A DNA stretch of 64,000 bases from NCBI RefSeq assembly GCF_000150275.1, contig NW_002060945.1, positions 6,783,751 through 6,847,750 on the forward strand, given 5' to 3'. The notes under the pieces were generated by a model that was not told where the DNA came from, ran no database searches, and saw only the letters and a list, made by a program, of their open reading frames with translations. The DNA comes from Trichoplax adhaerens (lineage: Eukaryota > Placozoa > Uniplacotomia > Trichoplacea > Trichoplacidae). The translations under genes and the position numbers were made by a program. The stretch's first letter is position 1. The number at the start of each line of letters is the position of its first letter. This document shows, piece after piece, positions 12,181 through 24,000 of the stretch.

Positions 12181-13384
12181 TATACAGTAAATGTTCTCCT
12201 AACGCATGCCGTCCTAAATATTAGTTACCAATTGTAAGCAATCTTTGATCATTTCAAGTACGCATAGCAATCAGCTGGTGAATCATCCTACCAGTTACAC
12301 TTTTCTTGTTTACATGTCAAATTCGTTTTGCTACTGAAGCAACTAATGATAACACCATGTTACTATATTCGATAATAGCCTAAATTACAATTTTGCTGTT
12401 ATGACTTTGGTCAACGTTCAAGAAAGCAACCTGTCAAATTGCTCTCTTCCGTAATACAGTACTATACTATCCTGGAAGAGAAAGACAATTTTTCGGGGAT
12501 ATTATCTCTGTGTTGTACAGTGTGCATGCGTGTCTCTATGTCGCTAAAACTCTGTTATACAATCTACGTAAAAACAATTTGGTTCAAAATAAAGTAAAGC
12601 TTGCTCTAATTTTCAGCGATAAGATGAAAACATTGGATATCCAGTAATTGGTTCGTACTTTTTCAGAATAGCTCGGTACCCTGGTCATAAATGTAACTAT
12701 GAAAGCCATGATAGCTCATCTGATACTTTATTTATCATTTTACTCATGCTCTCTAAAAAATTTTAACCAAACCCTTTGCGATAAGATGAAAACATACGAT
12801 ATCAAGTAATTGTTCATACTTTTCACAATAACTAGGTACCGCGGTCATTGACGTAAATATGAAAGCTATGATAGCAAATCTTATACTTTATTTATCATTA
12901 TTCATGCTTTCTAAAATTTCAACAAAGAGTTAAAAAGAAACTCGATTAAGGCTACAAAATTTGAGTCAATCAATATAGAAATAATCTTCAAAAAATTCAC
13001 CGACCAAATAATTATAAATTTGCTATCCTACATTATTTCCCAAAAACCTCACTGGGGTATGTACGCCGTAAATACAGCATTGAAATGCAGTCCGCCATGA
13101 AATATAGAATCTTATATTCGAGAAATTTAAATTTTTCGATAGTATTACACAAATCATTAAAGTATATCGATACAAGACTGGGTTTATAATACAGTAAATT
13201 TATACAACATCCCTTACAATGATGTTAACAAAGTGAAGGAAATCGAACAATATAGTAGTATTCGTTATATGTTTAATTTACTATGAAATAGGTGCAATAC
13301 TATGATCTAAATAGAGCTAAAACGATTTCGGTAGGACTAGCATGAATAAAATATTTCAGCGACCCCATTTAATGTTGTGTCCTG
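12181..13384. other. Intergenic region between convergent NDUFB2 and GTF2E2
   Basis: No gene is seen. It contains an AATAAA on + at 12588-12593, a possible NDUFB2 polyadenylation signal, and a two-copy tandem duplication at 12616-12935. Confidence 0.5.
12616..12935. repeat. Two-copy tandem duplication, 162-bp offset
   Basis: GCGATAAGATGAAAACAT starts at 12616 and again at 12778. The following sequence matches with substitutions and small indels, including CTAGGTACC/CTCGGTACC, TATGAAAGC-ATGATAGC and ATACTTTATTTATCATT. Confidence 0.85.
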
Positions 13385-16167
13385 TTACTTATCAGTTTTC
13401 GTTACTATATCGGAATAATCCTTCAGCGTATCCTTATCAAGATGAGTATTAGTAAACTTGAATTGGCGAGACCTTTTCGATTGCCTAGGATTTTTGCGCG
13501 GTGGTGCCTTTACATAACAAAAAAGAAGATATAGCTTTACACTAGACTATATTGAGTTAAAATGCGTAGCAATTATCGTACATTTAAAATTAAAAATCAT
13601 ACATTAAACTGTCACCAATTACCAGACTAGTATTTAAATACAAAATTGATAGTATACACATTGGTCAAGTGTTTTCATAGAAAAGATAACTTCAGTACAA
13701 GGTAAGATGCTACGACAAAAGTTGACACCCTCAGCACAAAACTAACATCGGCAGTTGAAAATTATCCCATCGATCACTTACTTTTCTTTTGGTGCGACCT
13801 GAATCTTCCATGACAGTTATTCCAGCTAAATAAATTCGATAAATTAGAGGATACTCGCAATTACTCTCAACACTGTAAGAATGTCATGCTAATCAAGAGT
13901 AATCTGCTATCGCGATTACGCATTGCTACATTACCCTTTTTGAGGTACACTTCGATATCGATTTCAGATACATCTACACTAACGCTATACCACAATTGTT
14001 TAAATTCTACAGAAAGTAGAAATGTAAACCATTTCGCGTTACTTAACAGCAAATCTGATTTTTATCAATGCAAACTCTGACTACCTTCGGATACGTCAAA
14101 CTTATTCTTGATATCATTGAAGTATATGACTTGTTTTTTATCATTCGGTCTGGTAAGGATAGTAACCGAGTCATCTAGATTCTTTATGGTACAAATATCA
14201 ATTGGTATTTCTATGAGAAGTAGCTTCGTAATACCCGTTATAAAATGGGCACAGTCGAATCTATATACGTATTTATTATTAAGCACCTTCTACGCATACT
14301 TATGAAAGATCAAAAGTTATAATTCTGTACTATCGAACTTTAGAATTGAATAAAAAGAGTAACCTTTATTATGTTTTCAGAGTTGGGCAAACTTTCCTTC
14401 ACATCATCAATATAAACGCCACCTAAGCCATTCTCATAACGTTTCTTTAAAAATCGATAGAGCTGTTTCTTACTCTTGATATCGAATTTTGGCTAAAAGT
14501 ATAACAAAGATAAAACTGATGCATTACGTTTGATTTCAATTAACATCATCTAATATACAACTTGAAATACTGTAGTAACTATCCGATCGTTAATGCAGTA
14601 CCAATACCATGTCACACAATTTAAAGCTACTAACTATTCTTAACTAACTAGCAACAAGACAATGATAGCCAATAAAGATTTCATGCTTTGTAATACCTTG
14701 AATTTGAATTTACCATCTTGAATACTTATCTTCTCATTATTTACTAAAGCCTAAATAGATGGTAGGTATTTGTCATGTTAGGCATAAGCAGTCTAGTAAT
14801 ATTACAAATATTACTCAGACAATTACAAAGCAGCATCAATGCTTACAAATTGATCTGCTACTGAAATATTTCACCATCAATATCAAAATTATGTAGCATA
14901 TGATGCTACAATAATACCAACAGTTATAGCATAACATTTGTAATATTTGTAGTTGTGTGGTAAGCTTACATGCTTTGCGAGCCAATCTTTGTCGGTAGAT
15001 TCAATATCGGTAGTCTGAGTTCGATCAAGTAATTCATCAAGAGACAGTGGAGAATTTTCACCATATTGGTAGCGTTCCTATAGAGGCAACGCAAAAAAGT
15101 AAGCGTATTAGCGAAAAGAAGCCCACTACTAACATTCCTCTCGGTATACATCATAAACTCTACTTACTTTCATGTAATTAACAATCTTATTTAATACCCC
15201 AAATCTACTCCGCGATCGTCCAGTAGTTAGCTTATAATTATATGATTTACTTCCTAGAAAGTAACAAGTCAGGTAAAGATTTTACAAAGTATTCACTTAA
15301 TACTTGAAGTATGAATAGTAAATATCCAGTGTAATAACATGCATTGTAATTAATGACTCTCTGTCGGAGTGTCGGTGAAGCAGTAAATCGTTTACAGTCT
15401 ATGACTAGCTTCCACGACAGAAAACGAAAAGCAATCTACAGTCTTGGACAGGATAATTGTCACTCACTGCTTCAATTTACTGTATCAATGATTAACAATT
15501 CATCCATTTATTATACTTTTGTAGGTAAAGCTACGGAAAAATCTTGTTTATTTGTTAGTGATTATGTTAAACAGGATGAAGGATTGATATATCTATAAAT
15601 TTGAAAGTGCCTTAAGTTCAGTAGGAGACTATAATTGTAAGACTCTTTTTTTAAAGTCATCCTGCTAAGTTCCTATACCACTAGTGCGAGTGTTCTCCTA
15701 TCTATTAGAGTAGTTACTGTAACAAATTAATGCATATTTTGATTACGATGGCGCAGTGACCTTCAAAGTAGTCATCTTTCTGCCAATCACATATATACTG
15801 TACGAGTATCTATCATGCTCAATTCTTTAGCAGATTACAGCGTTAGGACTAGGAGATCGATTTATAGAAATAACATGCCCTCTAATCTAATCCATGCTAG
15901 CGCATCCCTGTAGTAGTTACAATTACAATAAATCCATACTAATTTAGCCATAGCATCCATTGACAGCCTTTCGTCGATAATTTAATACATTACTGTATGG
16001 TCGTGAGCAATATTGGTACCTGATGTTGCAGGAGTTGAAGTAAATGTTTTAACTGATTTCTCGGGCTTGAATTTAGTAACCGGTTGAGATTTCCTTTTCT
16101 CCACACTTGGCTGAGCCAATTGGCGGTTAATAAATTTTTGACGTTCTTTAACTAATGCCGGATCCAT
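13385..16167 (-). CDS. GTF2E2: General transcription factor IIE subunit beta
   Basis: Nine coding exons on minus: 16020-16167, 15168-15253, 14970-15077, 14697-14750, 14364-14492, 14085-14181, 13935-14006, 13782-13825, 13385-13507; 861 nt, 286 aa (human 291). TFIIE-beta pairs with TFIIE-alpha, joins the Pol II pre-initiation complex and helps recruit TFIIH. The N-terminus MDPALVKERQKF mirrors human MDPSLLRERELF. The core winged-helix region follows (SRFGVLNKIVNYMK, SPLSLDELLDRT, WLAKHALVNNEKI), then the second winged helix (LYRFLKKRYENGLGG, ESLPNSENI, TRPNDKKQVIYFND). The basic C-terminus ends with a KDYSDI motif shared with human. The exon 1 donor is set at 16019 because only that phase joins exon 2 in frame; reading on to 15994 would break it. 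A compact GTAC repeat group lies about 400 bp upstream. Confidence 0.96.
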
Positions 16168-16559
16168 TGGAGTTATTTCTTGTTCAATGAGACGTAATAT
16201 AAGAAAATGAAGGTAAAAGGAACTAGAGAATGAATGATAATACTGGAAGGGTTAAAATATTACTGTAAACTACTGAATCATTATCCCTATTGAAGTACTG
16301 GCAACGATCAAATTTGGCCAATATTGGTACTGCGTTCGAACAAGCAATCGCTAAAAGAGGATGCAGGCATTCAGTGTGTAATGTTCAGGTCCGGTGATGG
16401 ACGTACTTCTGTCCGCGTTTTCTCTCTTTAGAACTCTTTTAGAGGTCCATAAAAAATATTGATCAAGATTCTCTTCAAGAAGAAGCCCATGCCTTGAATG
16501 ACAAAAAGAGCTCAGTCCTGTTGTTTCATATATATTGAGTACACTATGAACAGAATGAC

Positions 16560-16685
16560 TGCTTTCATACAGTATATACAGTACTGTGTCAGACAGTATT
16601 TAAAACTATCGTCTAGCCCAGCTGGCAAAGCCTTTTACTGTACAGTATGTGATAGAAAGACCGACATGATACAGTAGAGTTGAAT
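16560..16685. repeat. Small GTAC-palindrome group upstream of GTF2E2
   Basis: Contains ACAGTATATACAGTACTGTG, GACAGTATT, TTACTGTACAGTATG and ATACAGTAG within 125 bp. These are the same words that make up the two large clusters. It lies about 400 bp 5' of the GTF2E2 start codon. Confidence 0.6.
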
Positions 16686-16765
16686 ACACTAACACGAGCA
16701 ATAGGGTTCCAGGTTGAAAGTGCAAATCCAAATTTTCCAAATTGATCATTGCAGCAATAATACAT

Positions 16766-17036
16766 ACTACAACTTCAACTCATTTATGGAATTAAGTAGA
16801 GAGAAATGATGCTACTGTAAGGTATCATGCAGTGTACAAAGGCGTTTCTTTTCAAGTGAATCTAGTTTTAGCGTAGCTGAACTCTGTAAACAGTCCATTT
16901 GACTACAACTTGAACTCGTTTATGGAATCAAGTAGAGAGAGACGATGATACTAGAAGGTATCATGCAGTGTACAAAAGCGTTTCTTTTTAAGGGAATCTA
17001 GTTTTAGCGTAGCTGAACACTGTAAATAGTCCATTT
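16766..17036. repeat. Two-copy tandem duplication, 136-bp offset
   Basis: Copies at about 16766-16900 and 16902-17036 share TTTATGGAAT-AAGTAGAGAGA, GGTATCATGCAGTGTACAAA, GCGTTTCTTTT and TCTAGTTTTAGCGTAGCTGA, with scattered substitutions. Confidence 0.9.
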
Positions 17037-18265
17037 TATACAATATAATATCATTAATGGTCGTCAATATTGCACTGACTTATCATAAAGTCGAAATTCT
17101 TCTACAATCATAGGCTTGTATATATACCACTATTAAGAACACTAATGTATTACCGTGTATTCGAAGAATGGACTAAGAAATAAAAATCGTCAAAATATCG
17201 ATTTGTAGAATATATAGAGTATTAACGATAAGCACAAGTGATCGAATATTACGGCATTAATTATTATAATTATACACGCATTGTATACGCGTATAGTATA
17301 TCGAGAATTATACAGCAGTTATTTATTATACAGTATAATGTACGTATATTGTATAAATTAACGTCCGCATATATACTGAATAATGGCTTATTTCCATCGG
17401 TGTGTTACATTTTAAATCTATAAATATATAAAATCCAATCTTACCGCAGTAGAACCTGAATTTGTCATGAATATCGTGTAGATTTGTAATAAATTGTAAA
17501 TTTCTCTACGATGGCAGTGTTACAAATAACCAACTGGGCACAGTACAGCATATTAGAAAGATAAGGAATAAATCATCAAAATATTGACGGGAATATCCAG
17601 GGGTTAACATACATGTGTGGCTAAATTGTTAAAACTATTTATAGCTCTTCAACTATAATTTTCAATAGCTCCTTATTTAAATCTTCACTGCATAACCTAT
17701 TACTTTCTGTATTTATTTTTTATAAATACAGAATTGATGTACAGTATGCGTATGTTACGTTATGATATACGAGCACATAACAACTATACGTATTGCACAC
17801 TATGCACAGATGTGTAGTGTAGGGGCTAGGAAAAATAGCCGCATAAGTACATTTAAATATGCATATAGCCTGCTTATAGCAAAGTATACCAGTGTGTGTC
17901 CGCATGCTTATTTCACATCGAGCTATTTTGCACATATGATTGCGGTGTCTATAGTACATTGGCAACATTAAAAATATAGATATTAACAATTTATTTGAAA
18001 AAGGCCTTTATTACCGCCTTATTGATCATCGAGAGAAATCATAACCCCACTTAATTATATATTTAACAATTATTTATCTCAACCGCATGTTACGTTTTAC
18101 ACATATAAAAATAAGTATATTGACCAATTTACAATAGGTGCTATAAAAGGTGGATGAGTGAGCATTATGAATGCATGTGGGACTAACGCTCATGGCACAT
18201 TGTATTAGGAAAGTATTACATTATGCCATACCAAACGATAATTACAGCACAGTAATATCTTGTGT

Positions 18266-18288
18266 ACGTATATACGTATATACGTATA
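18266..18288. repeat. TATACG simple repeat
   Basis: A short run of alternating TACGTATA units, about four copies, forming a perfect inverted repeat. Confidence 0.8.
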
Positions 18289-19150
18289 CAAAATATATTT
18301 ATTGTGCAGCATATCATAATATTGGTGTAATGGGACGCTGATAATATAATTATAATTAATATATCAAATATCTAGATGTTTATAATGATGATGTGTAAGG
18401 TATAAAATAGAATATTATATTATGAAAAACATAGCAAGAAAATAAAAAGTTAGTATCGTAGAAACGTGAGAATGCACATATAAAATAGTAGCAGTGTACA
18501 TTAGCATATCTACCAATGCTATTAGCAATGTACATCTTAGTATAATTAATAGCAAAAGAATATCCCTCAAGGCCTTTAATATACAGTAAAATACCTTAGA
18601 TACGTACGTATTCAAGCTGACACAGCATAATCGATCATAATGTTGTATCAAATGTATCAGAATAACTTTTATACCAGCTATGCATATGCAAAGGAACAAC
18701 GAATAACCAACGATTTATCGGGATAAGCTCAATAACCAATTTGATAAAGCCACCCATTGTAGCATAATAGTCATTTAAGAGCAATACATAACATCATGCA
18801 GCGATAAAATGGCGAAAGTCGATTATTGGAAATCGTAATTAATTCAGCAATATTTGTATGACATATTTTCTTATACTATTGAAGGAACATTTTTTAATTA
18901 CACTTTTAGTACTACGGTATACAGTATAGTAAAACCTTTTATATCGTTGCGATAGTAATTTTTAATAATAAAGCAAAAATCATTATCTACAAGTTGAATA
19001 GATGGAATGTATAACTGTAGGAAAGACGAGTACATGATATTATTGACATTCTATGGAATAAATCCCGTATCCAGCTTACTTCGCTATCTTTAATATAGCT
19101 AAGAGATGAGCATTTGGGGAGATAGAAAGAACGTATAATCGAGAGTGTTA

Positions 19151-20005
19151 TTACGAAAGACCAGACAACCTTCTCTGATTCTTGTTACGATTCACAAAAG
19201 GAGAATTTTGGCTATCCTTTAAGGGTGATCTTGGAATATCAGTACCATTGGCAAGTTTAGGATAGAGAATTTTTCCTTTCATCATTTTATCAACACCAAT
19301 ATTTTCATTCTGAATTTGCTTCTTTCTTGGCTTTTTCTTTTTCTTTCCTTCAGTATTTTCACCTGCTTGCTGATTGCTTGCAGGACATGAATTATTACTG
19401 TCTCGGGATGCTATAACCTCCTGTTTATCTTTTGACTGCTTATTATCATCCATTTTACTCGTATCAAGGTGTAACGTTGCCAGTTTGGGTAGTACATCTT
19501 CACCTAATGATAAAGCGCCATCATCCACTTTTTCTTGGCCACTTACTGACTCTGTTAACTCTGCACGTTGAGCAAGGTTATCATCTTGTGTATCATTACC
19601 TGACGTTAGAGATGTATCAGTTGCTTTTTGCTGCATAACATTATCCTCGATAGGCTTATGATACGATTCCTCCTGTTGGCACTGTTCGATCTCACTGTCG
19701 GAGATGGTAAATTTGATTGCTTGACACTCGTTATCCAATTGACTAATCCGCTGACTAGCAACATAAACTGGAGTTCTAGCGAAGCGCATCGTCGGCGATC
19801 GTGGATCATCGAAGGATTCTAACTTATGAACAGGAGTCCGAGTAACGTTGATCGAAGGTGATCGTGGATCATCTATGCATGCCACCTTTTGAACTGGTGT
19901 TCGAGTAAAATTGGAAGAAGGCGATCGAGGATCATCGCCAAGCTGACTACTGACATTAGAAGGTGACGATGGCACTGAAGTCTCTTTACCCACTTGCGAT
20001 CCCAT
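19151..20005 (-). CDS. CDCA3: CDCA3/Tome-1-like mitotic regulator
   Basis: Single-exon gene of 284 residues; vertebrate CDCA3 is about 268. In vertebrates CDCA3 (trigger of mitotic entry 1) acts with an SCF ubiquitin ligase to promote Wee1 turnover and mitotic entry. Recognition rests on the family signature DPRSP-x(5-6)-RTP. Here it occurs three times in exact 21-residue register (DDPRSPSSNFTRTPV at 24, DDPRSPSINVTRTPV at 45, DDPRSPTMRFARTPV at 66). The C-terminus has IPRSPLKDSQNSP, similar to the RSPL...DDNSP stretch of vertebrate CDCA3. The many SP/TP sites suit a CDK substrate. A lysine-rich patch (KKKKKPRKKQ) lies near residue 225. The protein starts MGSQVGKE, so an N-terminal Gly is available for acylation; that is inference. 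No KEN box is visible. The low-complexity middle has no recognised domain. The gene is divergent from URB1. Confidence 0.85.
   Translation of the reverse strand: MGSQVGKETSVPSSPSNVSSQLGDDPRSPSSNFTRTPVQKVACIDDPRSPSINVTRTPVHKLESFDDPRSPTMRFARTPVYVASQRISQLDNECQAIKFTISDSEIEQCQQEESYHKPIEDNVMQQKATDTSLTSGNDTQDDNLAQRAELTESVSGQEKVDDGALSLGEDVLPKLATLHLDTSKMDDNKQSKDKQEVIASRDSNNSCPASNQQAGENTEGKKKKKPRKKQIQNENIGVDKMMKGKILYPKLANGTDIPRSPLKDSQNSPFVNRNKNQRRLSGLS
19748..19936 (-). repeat. Three in-frame 63-bp repeats within CDCA3
   Basis: Codons 24-86 consist of three consecutive 21-codon units, each beginning GATGATCC-CG and carrying the DDPRSP...RTPV motif followed by a six-residue spacer (QKVACI, HKLESF, then YVASQR, which is diverged). 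Confidence 0.85.
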
Positions 20006-21079
20006 GGTACGCGTCTATGACGATTAAACGAATAAAAGAAAATAAGAATTGGCTAATTTTATTCTAACACAAGAGAAGAGGGATTCCTTGACTTAATCTA
20101 ACTTGTTTTACTGGCTAAATTGCTGAATGAAACTGCTATCTGACAAGGAAGTTTGGAATTAATATCTGCTCATGTTGTCATTTGTAAACAGTTTAAAATT
20201 GAATGTTACCCGTATGAGTGAAAGTTAAAAAGTGACGCTAGCAGTCTCGAATCTGTGATTGGCTGAAATTGTATTTTAAATAACTGTCATAGAGAACTGC
20301 CGTACTGTACAGTACAATCATTACAATACGTACTGTACTGTTACAGTACTGTACACTGTAATGTACTGTTTTGTACAGTGCACAGTCGGTTCTGGTGCTA
20401 CAATGTATTGTACTGTAGAAAAAACTTCTGATTGTACTGCGTGTGGACAGGATAAGGCCAAAGATTCCGTGACAGCTGTACAGTAGTGTACAGTACTGTA
20501 CAGTGCACTTCTACAGTACGGTGTACTCTACTGTACAGTACTGTACACTGTACACTGTAAGCCAAAGATTCCGCAACTGCTGTCCTGTACAGTGCACTTC
20601 CACAATACAATGTATTGTAGAAGTACTGTACAGTGTACAGTACACTGTACTGTAGTCAAGGGTCATCGTCTTACAGTATGAAGACTGTAGTGTACAGTAC
20701 TGTGTACTGTAGTTGCTTGCCACAATCCTGCTACTCGGAATCGACAATGTAGGGACTAATGCACATAACAGCCCATCCGCTAATATACTCTAGTATCACT
20801 TCAGGAGAATATCAAATTTCCCTACTTAATTAACCTTAATCGGATTCGCAGCCAGGGAAACGTGTTGAATGCAGCGAGCAGCCTCGCCACTGCAAACACC
20901 TTGCAGAGGAAAACCTTCAAGCTTGGCATTCTTCATTCCTTGCAATCGCCTTCTCAGCATCTAAATTATCATCAAGTAACAAGTAAGAAATGTAATTGGG
21001 TGCAATTCGAGCTCGAAGATAACTATAACAACTCATTTATCATACGTGCAGTAGAATCGTGATCAACGCAGGTTACATC
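20006..21079. other. Divergent promoter region between CDCA3 and URB1
   Basis: About 1.07 kb separates the two start codons. The middle is the GTAC cluster (20300-20720). The 360 bp before the URB1 ATG is less AT-rich and carries no stop in one frame for 67 codons, but that frame is not the URB1 frame and I read it as 5' UTR. Confidence 0.5.
20300..20720. repeat. Second GTAC-centred palindrome cluster
   Basis: Dense ACTGTACAGT-type words, for example GTACTGTACAGTACAATC, TACTGTACACTGTA and TGTACAGTGTACAGTACACT. A partly repeated block with GCCAAAGATTCCG-AC and CAGTGCACTTC occurs at about 20457-20515 and 20561-20600. It has the same word composition as the cluster at 9.4-11.1 kb and again lies between two divergently transcribed genes. 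Confidence 0.9.
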
Positions 21080-24000
21080 ATGTCTCAGCTGGGAACAAAA
21101 ATTAGTGCAGCGATGCTGTTGGTCAACAAGAATTGGACTGAGCTATCACTCAATCAGGTAAAGCAATCGTTCGCTGAGATGATCAACTTTATTCCATGCG
21201 CATGCTGAATACGTATAGAAGACTCCGCTAGTGTATAAAGCAATAAACGTAAAATAAGCAATAGAATAGCCAACTTTATTTTTGCACCTACCTGCGGAGA
21301 CCAATGCTGTGCAAATAGTTCTCATATTCGGGCATTGCTCAATTTTGCTTAATAAGTTCATCAGTCGACTATATCGTCGATCAATCTTCTACTTCCAGCT
21401 ATTTGACACCTAACTATAACTATTAACATCATGTTAGGTGTTTATTACCCTGCTACTAATCCATTTTGTATTTGTGATTAGTTAAATGACGCCTTCGATA
21501 AAATACACCAGACACTGGATGATGTCAAGGAAGAGAAATCTAATGTGTCAGCGGCCATTAACATTGTCAATAGCATCATAGAAAAGCATATGAGATGCCT
21601 TTATCGCTGCTTTAGCAGGAAACCGATTGATATTGAAAGTGTTGCTTTTTGTTTACAATTGCTAACTTCCATGGTTGATGTCAATACTATTACAGCACGT
21701 GAGGTCTCTTCCAACTTTAATTTTTCTTACAAACCATTCACCAATTTAGCACGCCGGCATTATGAGGTAATGATAATATAAACCAATTATACTTTGCAAT
21801 AATATCCAGAAAACCTTAATCAAGTCCATAAGCACGATATAGACCACCCAAATTAAACGTAAACAGATTTAGTAAACTTTGCAACTACAAGAATTTCTCT
21901 TCTACTATTAATACCAACCATGATCAAAATTCATAACATCAGAGTAAACGAATGACCAACTACCATGTGCAGAATAGTCTTGAAGTATCCTTGCTAGTAA
22001 CTTAGATAGTATCGACTCAATAAAATAAAATATTTACTTAACACAATCCTTACTGCAGTAATAAACCATAATTAATAAAAGTAGTTGTTTGTAGATCTAA
22101 TATAGAAATGACAACCAGTACTGTACTATGGACTACAAGTAGAAGACCTTCTAGCAGTCCTTGCCAGTACATAAGACATGCACAATTGCACATAGCGATA
22201 CATTTTAGTTGTATGCATTGTCATAAATAAAACTTCTTCTTATCATTCACAAAAGTAAAGTAAGATTGATAGCATAAATACATGAATTTTTTATACTATG
22301 ATAATACAGAAGAAAGATAGCCCTCGATACCATTACATCAAGTTCGCGTTAGCAATTCTACGATGTGGAGATTTGGAAGTTATCACACAGTCTCTGAAAC
22401 TAAAAGGTCAGGTCTAACAGTCAATTCGATTATACTATTTTCGAACTACCGCAACTATCGGCATTCTTGGAACTAATAAAGTTACTTCCATAATCATTTT
22501 GGTAGACTTTTTTCAAGTCATTATCAAAAATCTCACCGACGATCCTCCTGAATTAATTTTAAATGTTTTAACGACATTTCTTGATAGGGTATGAAATATT
22601 AAGTGTATTCTATCCTACGCCAGTTATGGCAGGCAATTGATCAAAACCTTTGATTGCCATTTTATTAATTTTAAAGCACTCTGAACTAATAAACTACGTT
22701 ACACAGGTGATAAACAATGCTGAACTCCCTAAGAAGATCAAAGTGTTATTTTTTAATAGCTACAATTTAAGTCAGTTTGCTAGCCTTTACAGTAATACAC
22801 AAAGTATCCCAAAGAGTAATCCAACATTACAATCAAATTCCAATTTCGACAAGCTAATACGGAAGTACCAATCGGATGATTCAAACAGAAATGAAGACAC
22901 AATTTCTATCCGCGTGCTAATACACACTTTCCTTTGTTATATATGCTGTTCTGTTAAGCATGGAGTTTGTTTCGCGAGTAAATCTATTACCGAAAATAAA
23001 AAAAGGTTGGTCCCTTTATTGATCTATCACATAAAACTTTTACAATACCTTTTAGAGATGTCAACTACGAGTACTATCATCCATGTATATACAGTATCTT
23101 TACGGAATATATTTTTAATCACTATCTTATCTATGCATTTATATCATTCAGGTCGATGACAACTACCAATAATCCTATTCTTCTGAAATTTTTACAAAAT
23201 ATCAACAAAATGAATGATGATACCCTCGTACAAAACTTAATATGTCGGATTGCTGCAAATTGCCATGATGTAGCGTTTTCCTACGTGCAAAATTTACCTA
23301 TAGCGATAGAACCGACAGCTTCTAATTGGGTACCAAACATGACATTGCTATGCAGAGTATGTACATACATACTGTAACGCTTTTCATCAATCACATTTTG
23401 AAAATTTGTACCATTTACACTCTATCGACATAAATTAGCATTTAGTAATACTATATAATCAATATTTTAAATCTAACAATCCTTGTATGCAGCTTCTTAC
23501 CTTATTACCTAAGCCTCCCGCGGAGCTATTGCCTACGAATTGTAATACCCAAAACATCGCTGATACAATTTTACCTTACATAATTCCAGCTATTGTAAGT
23601 CGTTCGACTTTGAGTCGTATTTTGCAGGTAAGAGTTTTTCTCAAAATTACCTGATAAACGCTTTATAACCTGGGTTTTCAAAGTCCTGACTTCAATAACC
23701 AAATACGCGTATATTCTATTTACCAGAATCCGTCCCACCTAACACAACTTACTGGATTAAATATTCTACTCATACTGCTTCAACGAACTATCGATTTTGT
23801 CAATATGCAAAGACAAATCATCGGTAACTCTAACGATGGCATCTTAAATGTTACACAAGCATCACTTTTCGCTCATCTACCCGATATCAAAACAATAATT
23901 AAGATGAAGTCACTACTATCAGGTACCATTTACTCAACGTCTTGTCTCTCTGTTGCTAAATATCATTGTAATAACTGTATACCGTTGATCCCTTATTCGA

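Larger units (their letters stand above)
16168..19150. other. Intergenic space upstream of GTF2E2 and downstream of CDCA3
   Basis: About 3 kb with no recognised gene. It holds a small GTAC-palindrome group (about 16560-16685), a 136-bp tandem duplication (16766-17036) and a TATACG simple repeat (18266-18288). The part from 17.2 to 18.7 kb is rich in TATA, CATA and ACGTA words. Open frames there of up to 94 codons look low-complexity and are not called genes. The part nearest 19.1 kb should include the CDCA3 3' UTR. Confidence 0.5.

Noticed and set aside
15353-15598. 81-codon open frame on + inside GTF2E2 intron 1
   Set aside because: Has an ATG but no recognisable domain; lies antisense within an intron and is within chance expectation.
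15994-16019. Extending GTF2E2 exon 1 to the donor at 15993
   Set aside because: Keeps phase 0 and cannot join exon 2 (phase 1) without a stop; the donor at 16019 joins perfectly.
17238-18699. Open frames of 61-94 codons in the 17-19 kb intergenic region
   Set aside because: Low-complexity, overlapping on both strands, no homology.
20398-20747. Open frames of 70 and 78 codons on the minus strand in the second GTAC cluster
   Set aside because: Same artefact of the palindromic repeat.
20862-21062. 67-codon open frame before URB1
   Set aside because: Starts on TTG, is not in the URB1 frame and shows no homology; read as 5' UTR.
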